Positions 56,165 to 64,000 of a stretch of DNA of 64,000 nucleotides are shown piece by piece (the stretch's first letter is position 1; the number at the start of each line of letters is the position of its first letter). The notes below the pieces were generated by a model that worked only from the letters and a program-made list of their open reading frames with translations, did not search any database and was not told where the DNA came from. Position numbers and translations under genes: made by a program. Source of the DNA: Raphanus sativus (Eukaryota; Streptophyta; Magnoliopsida; Brassicales; Brassicaceae); the NCBI RefSeq assembly GCF_000801105.2, contig NC_079516.1, positions 53,303,265 through 53,367,264 on the forward strand, written 5' to 3'.

Positions 56165-56457
56165 GACCACCCACAACAATCAATTCTTAACAACAAATCC
56201 TTCCCAAAAAATAATTATAATAATATGTGGGGTCTAAAAATTTAAAAATCTGTGCTATAATTGCCTCTTAAAATCCTAATATAAGGATCAGTTTTCTGAC
56301 AATTTCTTCACTGTGCGCGGGCTCCACCGCCGTGTGGAAGCCCGCGATTGGCCAATTTTTTTTTTTTTAATTCGAACGAAAATAAAAAAAAATAATAAAA
56401 TATTCCAAAAAGTGTTGTTAAGGATTTTTTGTTAAGGATTTGTTGTTGTGGGTGCTC
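56165..56457. mobile_element. PIF/Harbinger MITE upstream of the PP2C gene
   Basis: Ends gaccacccacaacaa and (minus strand) gagcacccacaacaa are inverted repeats. Perfect TTA duplication at 56162-56164 and 56458-56460. 293 bp, with subterminal repeats of ttaaggattt / aaatcctt. It is about 260 bp upstream of the PP2C start codon. Confidence 0.88.
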
Positions 56458-56460
56458 TTA

Positions 56461-58103
56461 CACGGCTACGTGTTGTCTTTTTGGTGTTTCGACTTTGACG
56501 CGCGTAGCTTTCTGTGAAAATGACAAAACCACCCTCCGTTTGAGCACCAACTATGGTTGACTTTTGAAATTTAATAAGGGTAGTTCTGGAATATTATAAA
56601 CCGACCAGAATCTGATGATGTCCTTATATCGCGTTCACACTTGAGTTTCGTAGCAAAGTTGTGAAGGTTACATGTTTGTGTTAATAATCAGATGAATCTT
56701 AGACCGTTCAAAAGCACTAGCTGTGACTTGGTCCCATTGTTTTTGACGGCCCAGAGAACTCTAGACGCGTCTGGAGCTGCAAGAAATCCAGAAAGGCTTT
56801 TTACAACTTTATTGAAAAAGTGAGAAAAACAATCATTTGGGACTCGAATGCCATAAAGTTTGTCTTGCCACGCAAGCATGTGCCATATAGTTTTGGTGTA
56901 GTCCCAACATTATTAATTTATAGAAGTTTCACTGTATTTCATTTCTCTGATTTCGAATCTGCTTTGATTTCTTTTAAAATAAAAAAAAAACTTATTTTCT
57001 ACATTTTAATCACCTTTCCCTTTTTCATTTATTTCACTACCTATAGTTATATATATATATATATATTACAATTTTTTTCTTTCTTTATCTAATATTACTT
57101 TTTCCAAAATAAAAATATAATTTTATTTAATTTCACTCTAACAATTATTTATATTATTTAGTATTTAGATTAACATAAAAACTAAAATGAATAATTTTTT
57201 AAAAAAATAAATATTAATTGCTATATATAATTTTATACTATTACTTAAAATGGAATCTTTGAAATATTTAAAATTATAAAAAGTAAAATTTTAGTGACTA
57301 ATGTAAATTTTTAAAAATATAATTTAGTAAAATAAACTATATTTAATATTTTAATATATAGATATATATTGTGCCATATGCTAAATTATTTTCTAGGTCC
57401 GCCTCTGTTCACCTACATATTTCATTCATCAAAGTGTATAGTATCGTGAATACCAAATTAATGTTTCTTTAATGATGTATTAATAATTTAAGTTGTTGCT
57501 CTAATCCATAACATCTTTTAATTTTATCACTTGCTTTTGTGTTTTATTGTGTGTTTGTCAGTGCGTGTCCATAAATAAACTTTAAAATTCCTCGAGCGAT
57601 AGATGAGTTGAGTCATCTCCATTCTAATATCCTCGCGAGTATATTAACAATACTTTCTAGAACTGGAAAGAGCAGTTAGCTATTTTAATGTTAGTAAATT
57701 CCATCAAGATGATGCTAAAGCTCCGTCACCTAATTAATAGAGGAAACGTGACTAATGAAAATTCCAATAACTCCAGAACTTTGTCAAACGTATAATGATC
57801 CCCAAGAAGAAGAAAAACACTATTGATTAGCACTAAAGTCATGAGTGTTTGTTAGGTGTACATCTTTTTTTTTGGTAAAATGTTAGGTGTACATCTTCTT
57901 TATACTTTATTTTTACTTTGTGTTTTTTGCTTTGTGTTTATTGTAAACGTCGGTCAGAAAAATAAAGATTAAAAAATGTGATTGGAATATATAGTAGATG
58001 GTTCGAAACAAAATATATATACTAGATGGTTGTGTACTTTCTGGAAAACATAAACACCAATACTGTAACTTAGAAAGAAAGAAAAAAATATACAAACATA
58101 AAG
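56461..58103. other. AT-rich intergenic region
   Basis: 56580-56900 is somewhat richer in GC with no identifiable frame. From 56950 to 57400 it is mostly low-complexity AT. No gene was seen. Confidence 0.4.
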
Positions 58104-58551
58104 GAGAAATTGCCAAAAATACCATTTTCATAGTACCACTTTTCATGTTTACACTAACCACTTTTACCACTACTTTTAATGAAGAGTCTAGATTTAAAGG
58201 TTTAGGATTTAGGGTTTAGATTTGATGTTTTAGGGTTTAAGGTATATAGTTTAGGGTTTAGAGTTAAGGATTTAGGGTTTATAGTTTAGACTTTAGGGTT
58301 TAGGGTTTAGGATATTGAATTTAGGGTATATAGTTTAGGGTTTAGGGTTTAGAGTTGAAGATTTTGGGTTTAAGGTTTAGAATTGGAGGTTTAGGAATTA
58401 GAATTTGGGATTAGAATTTTGAAAAACATATAAAAATAAAGATATAAGAGTCTTTACCATTTTAATAAATAAGGTATTTTTGAAAATGTGTCTTTTATGG
58501 TGGTAAAGATGAATAATGGTACCTTAAAAGTGGTATTTTTGAAAATTCCCC
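58104..58551. mobile_element. Mutator-like MITE with telomere-type TTTAGGG core
   Basis: Perfect 9-bp target duplication AACATAAAG at 58095-58103 and 58552-58560, diagnostic of the Mutator superfamily. Ends gagaaattgccaaaaatacca and (minus strand) ggggaattttcaaaaatacc are imperfect inverted repeats. The core (58200-58390) is mostly degenerate TTTAGGG repeats on one strand. No transposase. Confidence 0.88.
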
Positions 58552-58889
58552 AACATAAAGACCATTAAATTTTTTAGCTGCGTGAATGAAACAATTGGAA
58601 ATTATACACAAGTCAGACATTGTAAGAAGAAGATAACACACGAAGGTACTCGGTAGTAACTAAGTATATAAAAGCACACATTCTAGTGAGCTAATGAGAT
58701 ATTGATGTCTGCTAATGGATAATGGACGCAATAAATTATTGATATCTGGTTTCATGGGCCTAGTTAAAACAATCTCCACCATCAAGCTTTAACCTGATAA
58801 CAAAACGCCCGTTACGTTAGTAGCTAAGTTGGGTTCCTTACTTGTAGAGCCATGGCCCACGATGGATTGTTAAGTGGATGAAACTTCAA

Positions 58890-59125
58890 AGAAAGGAACT
58901 AATGGAATTATTAGGAATGGAATGTTGGAGAAAAATGGAATGAATCCATTCCATTTATTCCTTAACAAAATTGTTATGGAATGTTTTGCTTTGTATTTTG
59001 TTTAGTTTTATGTGGAATTGATGGAATGCCTATTCCATTCAATTCATATCAAATGGTAATTTTTTTTTATGGAATTTATGAAATTGATCATTCCACACTA
59101 TTCCATTCCAAAAATGGTTAATCCA
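58890..59125. repeat. GGAATG/CATTCC palindromic repeat cluster
   Basis: At least ten ggaat or attcc words occur in both orientations, for example ggaatgaatccattccattt. It resembles the inside of a small DNA transposon with subterminal repeats, but I find no defined ends. Confidence 0.5.
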
Positions 59126-61258
59126 GTTGCAGCCATACTTTTACTAGCAGGAAAGTTCAAAGTTAATGTGTTTTTCTATAGAAAAGTAGTTGTGTTGTTT
59201 CCTAACCTTGTCATCAAACCACATTTGTTTCTATAACAGCAAGTGACTGGTTAGAACTGTAATCAGCACCTAAGAAAGGATTCTACAGTTTTTATATGTT
59301 GTATGTTCAGGTGGAAAAGTTGAACATATACTCAATACTGGAATGGCCAAATAAATAAGTATGTACTGAGCTAGTACTAAACTGTATACGATCTCCACTA
59401 ACATGTTTTAGTTTATACGTTATAGTTCTTAGATTATAGAACAATGATATATAGCTGAGGTATTATAAGGATGGCTTTTGGTCAAGCTAATTTGGGATTA
59501 ACACGTGGAAAAGGGTCAACGAGTATTTCTAATCTCCTTCCATCAAAAGTGAAGTTGAATGTGGGCTTTGCTTTAAAGGTGAGCAAGAGATGAATGAATG
59601 CGAAAGAGTTTTGTTTTTAGTCTAAGACAAAAAAGAGTCGCAAAAGAGGGAAAAAGAACAAAGATCACATTGCATGATTTAGATTTTAGACGGTGACCTA
59701 TGCATATTAACTTTCATTATTGCAGACAACAAGAATATCAATGATAACACAAAAATAAAGTTCACTATTTATGAGTCAATGGTTAACAATGCTAAGAAAA
59801 TAAAACTTCAGCAAAAAGAGGATAAGCAAGAGTTCCCTTTACTACCTCTTCTTTTATTGTCCACTCGCGTTTTAATCGTAAGTTCTAAATCTCACTCAGC
59901 AATAGCTCTTGTTATTGTTGTCACATGTTTATACGCCATAACTAATAATCATATTAGAGTTTTGACATATATCTAATCATGTCCTCTAACAAAGGGATTC
60001 CAAAACCCCATAACAAATAGTACGTAGAAAATCGATTGTTTGCGATGTATTCAGATACAACAAATATAAAGAAGTGTGAGTGTTTTTTTCAAACCAAACT
60101 GTAATAACAGTATTATAGTTTTTTATTGTGTTAAATTTATTACTATACCAGAATGTCATATATGTATATCATCACATCTGTTATTTTTCCATTCATCTGA
60201 TTACGCCAGCAAAGTAAACCCAAATTTCAATATGTAGAAAGGGTTTTATTTTCCCGACAGGGTCCGTCTCAATTGGCTCGTAGCCTCTCATACATTATAC
60301 TGCTACTCAAGTGCTTCTAATTTTATACTTTTAGTGATTAATTAGAGACCATTCTTTTTTCGTCTTCCCTCATAATGACAATTCAAAATCAAAAGGCTTA
60401 AAAAGCTACTGTAGTGCATCACTTTTCGTTACTGACATCGAACACTCGTGTTTGTTCTACTTTTGTCTTCGTCTGGTTCGATGTTGATGTTGGTAATATA
60501 AGTTGACCCTAGTATTGTTTTATATGCATAGTGCCAAAGTGCATGTTTCTTCGAACGACATGACTTACGTACCTTTCACCAGATAGCTACTCTACTCTCT
60601 TCAAGCTCAAAACTATCTGATGTTGCCTCAAATTGTATGTAATCATTCACGCTTTGCTTTTCCATTTATTTATTTCTCTTTTTTTTATTTCATGTATAAA
60701 CCACCAAAAAAACGTCTGCATGCAAGTGTAACATCCCATATCATGTATTTAATTTACAGATTGTGGATTTGGATGTGTATATAAATTATGCCACATTGCC
60801 ACGTTACCTTTGTACAAAGTGGCTTTGTCATCTATATGAACAAAAGTAATATTTACATACGAAACTATTTTATTGATCAATAACACACACACTGTCACCC
60901 ATAGAAAATGGTATATAGATAGATGTAGCAAATGTAAAAGTTGACCGATTTAAAAAAGTGTGAGAGGCGGTCATATAAAAAGATTGGTTACCGTTATAAC
61001 ATTTTAAGTCTTTATACATATTTGCCACACAAAGTTACATATATTACGAAATAAGTAAAATTTTACAAAAACTCAAAAGACAAAAACACAAGGGAAGGGG
61101 ATTACAAACACATACAACACAAAAACTAAAGAGAGATTATTCAAGAAGCTTTTGTTTCTTATAATAACTAAAGACCAAATTAATTAACTAATTAAACATT
61201 CATCCTCATTGGGGTGGTTTTGTTTTATTGAGCTTCCTGAATATACTATATCATCTCA
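59126..61258. other. Intergenic region downstream of BOR1
   Basis: Nothing that looks like a gene, RNA or bounded repeat. The part above 61050 is probably the BOR1 3' UTR. Confidence 0.45.
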
Positions 61259-64000
61259 TCACTTTGAAGAGGACTGGTTCAAGGGACTCCTTCCACAACT
61301 AGCCGGCTTTGGACTATTCCCAACGACTCGAGGACTCATCTGACCGAACCTTAGTTCGCTCACACGTGGACTAAACACTTGAGACAAACTCCTATTATTG
61401 ACAGGAGTCGAACTCGAACTCGTGACCTTAGGACTACTCGTGTGTCTAAACTCTCCTCTGCTTCGTGTAATAACCTCATCAAGAATCTCTGAGTCTCCTG
61501 GATACGAAGTTGTCGATCCAATCTCCGTTTCCTGCTTGCAAGTTAAAGTGTAAAAGAAAAAGAATAGAAGAAGCTAAAGTACATAAACAACAGAGTTATT
61601 GACCTACCGCTGCGAGATTGAAAGGTAAAGCTGGAGCTTCTTCGTACTCTGCTGCGTCCAAGTCTTGAAGATGAGCTCCTTTGAAGAATCTAGGGAGGAT
61701 GTATTGTCTAACGGGGATTAAGAACATGATCATTAAAGGGAACATGACTCCTGCTATTGGGATCCATGTGAGGCCAAAGCAGATTAACAGATAAACCGTT
61801 TGGAAAATAGTGAACATTGCAATTGTCTTGAAAGGAACCGTCTCAACGAACGTTGCGTGGTAGTCTTCAAGAACCCTGCAAACACACAAAATGAGTCATT
61901 AGGCTTCTTGAAGTCGAATGGTGATGAATAAAAGAGATAGAAGCTTTATAGTTACTTGAAGCGGCGACTTGGGGCGGTGAAGAGAAGTAAGATCCTCTCC
62001 CAGAATTGGTTTCCAGGTAAGCTTTCGATGGCCATGAAGGCGAAGTAGCCCCAAAGGACTGAGGTTGGGATCATTTTAAGGATAGGCATAGCAGCAACGC
62101 ATCCTCCTACCATTGTGGACTGAAGGAAGTTGCTTACACGCTGCTCTTTGACTTCCACTGGTAACAGATCATCAATCTCTTTCTCGATATCGAACAGAGT
62201 TTCATCAACTGGAGCATTGAGGTTTCCGGTGAATGTAGTTGCTTGGATTGTTGATTCTTTCAGTTCTTTTAAACCCTGTGAGTGGAAAGAAACTGCTCTT
62301 AGTAACTCCTTGTTCTATTATTGGAAAGAAAGAAAAAAAAAGGACAAAGTTCTTACTTGAGGTTGCTGGTACACTAATGGTGTCTGCATGTGATGATAAG
62401 CTTCTTGCATATTGTTGTAGAGCTGTCCCAAACTCGCATTTGTTTTGATGCTTTTTCGTGCTGTTGCAACCAGTCTGTTACGTAGCAGCTGCAGAAACAG
62501 ACAGAGAACGTTGATCTCTCAGAACTCAACTGAAAATCCTGACAGATAAAAAAGACTGCGGTGAGTGATCTTTACCTGATATTTAAGAGTTGCTAAGCTC
62601 TTGGTGTGCATTGGAGATTGGGGAATGACACCGTTTGATGGAGGGACTCCAAGTAGACCACACATTAAGGTCTGCATTGATTGTTATGACCGGTAAGTCC
62701 CCCAAGAGAAATATTCAGACATGTAAATCTTTTTCTTCTTACCAGGAACCCAAGAAGAAGCAAGTCGTAGTGGTAAGAAGAAGGTTTTCTCAGATTGAAT
62801 TCTTTCTGCTGAGCAAGCTGTGAAGCAACGCTATGATCAAAGTAGTAAAGCACAGCAATCATTGATGCTGGAATGAAAGCTCCTATTATGTAGACTACTG
62901 GAACATCAAGCATCTCCTTTGCTACGGTCCAGTTACCATAAGCACCAGGAGACCAAGGATTTGGGCTAAGAAGTCTCCGAGGGATTCCTTTGGGAACATC
63001 TCCTGATGGAATGTAGGAGACACCTGTCCACACTAGCACCATGAGTGGTACTCCATAGTCAGCTATTAAGCTTCTAAGCCAACCTGCTCAAGCAAGAGAA
63101 GCAAAAACTGAGTCAAGTAGATGTGTAAGAAGAATCTAGAGAATGCTCTGTTTTTGACTTACCAGTTCCGTAGCGCCATGATCTAGCTTTTCTGCTTCTA
63201 AGTCCAGTCAGAAGAAGGCCAAAGGAGAGAACCAGAGCGAACATCCCATTAGCGAACCTCCAGGAAGGTAAGAACTCCATCAGCTTCTGATTCTCTCGTT
63301 CGGGAATGCGAAATTCATCAACTAGCCCCTGGATAATCAATCATGCGTTAGAGAATGAAATCTAGAAAACAGACATTATGGAAATGTTGTTGAAAAGGTT
63401 CATACTTTGATGGCTTGTTGCATGAAGAGCATAGCAATAAGCAGTCCAAACAACTCCCCAGCAACACGGGTGAACCTGTTGATGATGGAACAAGCTCCGC
63501 ATATAGCCATCACAAACAGCATCAAAGCAGTCCAAACACAAACCCTACACACACACACACATTCAGACAGTGTTCTCATCACATCATATGATTACTCTCT
63601 TTTAAGCAACTGAAAAAAGAGGACTGGACTTACCATCCAGACCAAGCTAAGAAGAGGTCTCGTCCGAGTTCAGGTCTGGCCTTTGCAAAGTTAAACATGA
63701 ATGTATACATGATAACAGTAGGCTCAGCAACACCGAGTATAAGCAGTGGCTGGCCTCCGATGACAGAGTGAATGATGCCGCAAATGGCGGTGGATGCTAA
63801 GGTCTGAACAGCCGTGAGAACTCCATCTGCCGAGATTTCAAATATCCAAATTTCAAATCTTTGATAGAAAAATGAAGTGGGAATTGGACAAAGGTGGAAA
63901 CTTTACTTACCAGTGTTTCTTTCGAGTTGTTCACCGAAGGAGATGACAGGAATCGCAGAGGCGAAGAATATGTAAGTGGTGGGGGCAAGAATCCTAAAAC
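61259..64000 (-). CDS. BOR1: Borate exporter BOR1 (partial; 5' end beyond the window)
   Basis: SLC4-type borate efflux transporter of the plasma membrane, needed for xylem loading of boron under deficiency. Ten exons are visible: 63911 to beyond 64000, 63634-63826, 63406-63544, 63163-63328, 62743-63083, 62576-62671, 62357-62488, 61956-62275, 61608-61875 and 61259-61531, about 672 of roughly 704 aa. Visible blocks include [60 protein letters not shown] and [20 protein letters not shown], and a cytosolic tail with [14 protein letters not shown], where the family has the Lys used for boron-triggered ubiquitination. All introns are GT-AG. The N-terminus and the leader with its boron-sensing AUGUAA uORFs lie outside. 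From memory it is At2g47160. Confidence 0.96.

Overview
The window is nuclear DNA of a flowering plant of the mustard family (Brassicaceae). Genes have short introns, AT-rich intergenic DNA and Brassicaceae-type small transposons. The gene order follows, from memory, the end of Arabidopsis thaliana chromosome 2 (about At2g46980 to At2g47160). I could not run an alignment, so all A. thaliana comparisons are recalled knowledge. The transposon content suggests a relative with a looser genome than A. thaliana, for example Brassica or a near neighbour.

Layout, left to right. ASY3 (meiotic axis protein, minus) at 0.16-3.5 kb is followed by a small island of gene fragments at 4.8-5.3 kb. ABCB4 (auxin transporter, minus) lies at 6.2-11.3 kb with a solo LTR in its last intron. 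A secreted At2g47010-like protein (plus) lies at 14.5-16.3 kb, then a poly(A) retroposon at 17.9-18.7 kb. The MIR408 hairpin (plus) at 19.2 kb is preceded by eight GTAC copper-response cores. Next come mitochondrial release factor RF1 (19.4-21.5 kb, minus), the pollen pectin methylesterase VGD1 (22.0-24.1 kb, minus) and a lone PMEI protein (26.2-26.9 kb, minus). A PIF/Harbinger-like element carrying a piece of plastid ribosomal protein L27 lies at 27.1-28.9 kb. A PTI1-type kinase (29.2-30.9 kb, minus), a foldback element full of telomere-like repeats (32.7-33.6 kb) and SPL1 (34.7-38.2 kb, plus) follow.

The right half holds an intronless-CDS S-adenosylmethionine synthetase (39.1-40.2 kb, minus) that lacks four residues, tRNA-Phe (41.7 kb), a ZNF598/Hel2-type RING ligase (42.2-44.8 kb, minus), and two tRNA-Ala(UGC) genes (45.0 and 46.0 kb) with a hAT-like element between them. 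A three-LTR TRIM retroelement with a perfect 5-bp target duplication lies at 46.4-47.1 kb. Helitron ends lie at 47.2, 51.1 and 52.5-53.9 kb around a short-chain dehydrogenase gene (48.3-49.3 kb, minus). A PP2C phosphatase (54.4-55.9 kb, minus), several MITEs, and the 3' part of the borate exporter gene BOR1 (61.3 kb to the window end, minus, 5' end outside) close the window.

The genes are independent plant loci, not an operon. The link between neighbours is shared ancestry: the order is an ancestral block from which some members present in A. thaliana (IAA20, one VANGUARD copy, UBQ6, extra SDR copies) seem absent, while a PP2C gene that A. thaliana keeps only beside the paralogue BOR2 is retained here. 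I see no evidence for a wholly new defence or metabolic system. The most novel material is in the transposons and captured gene fragments.
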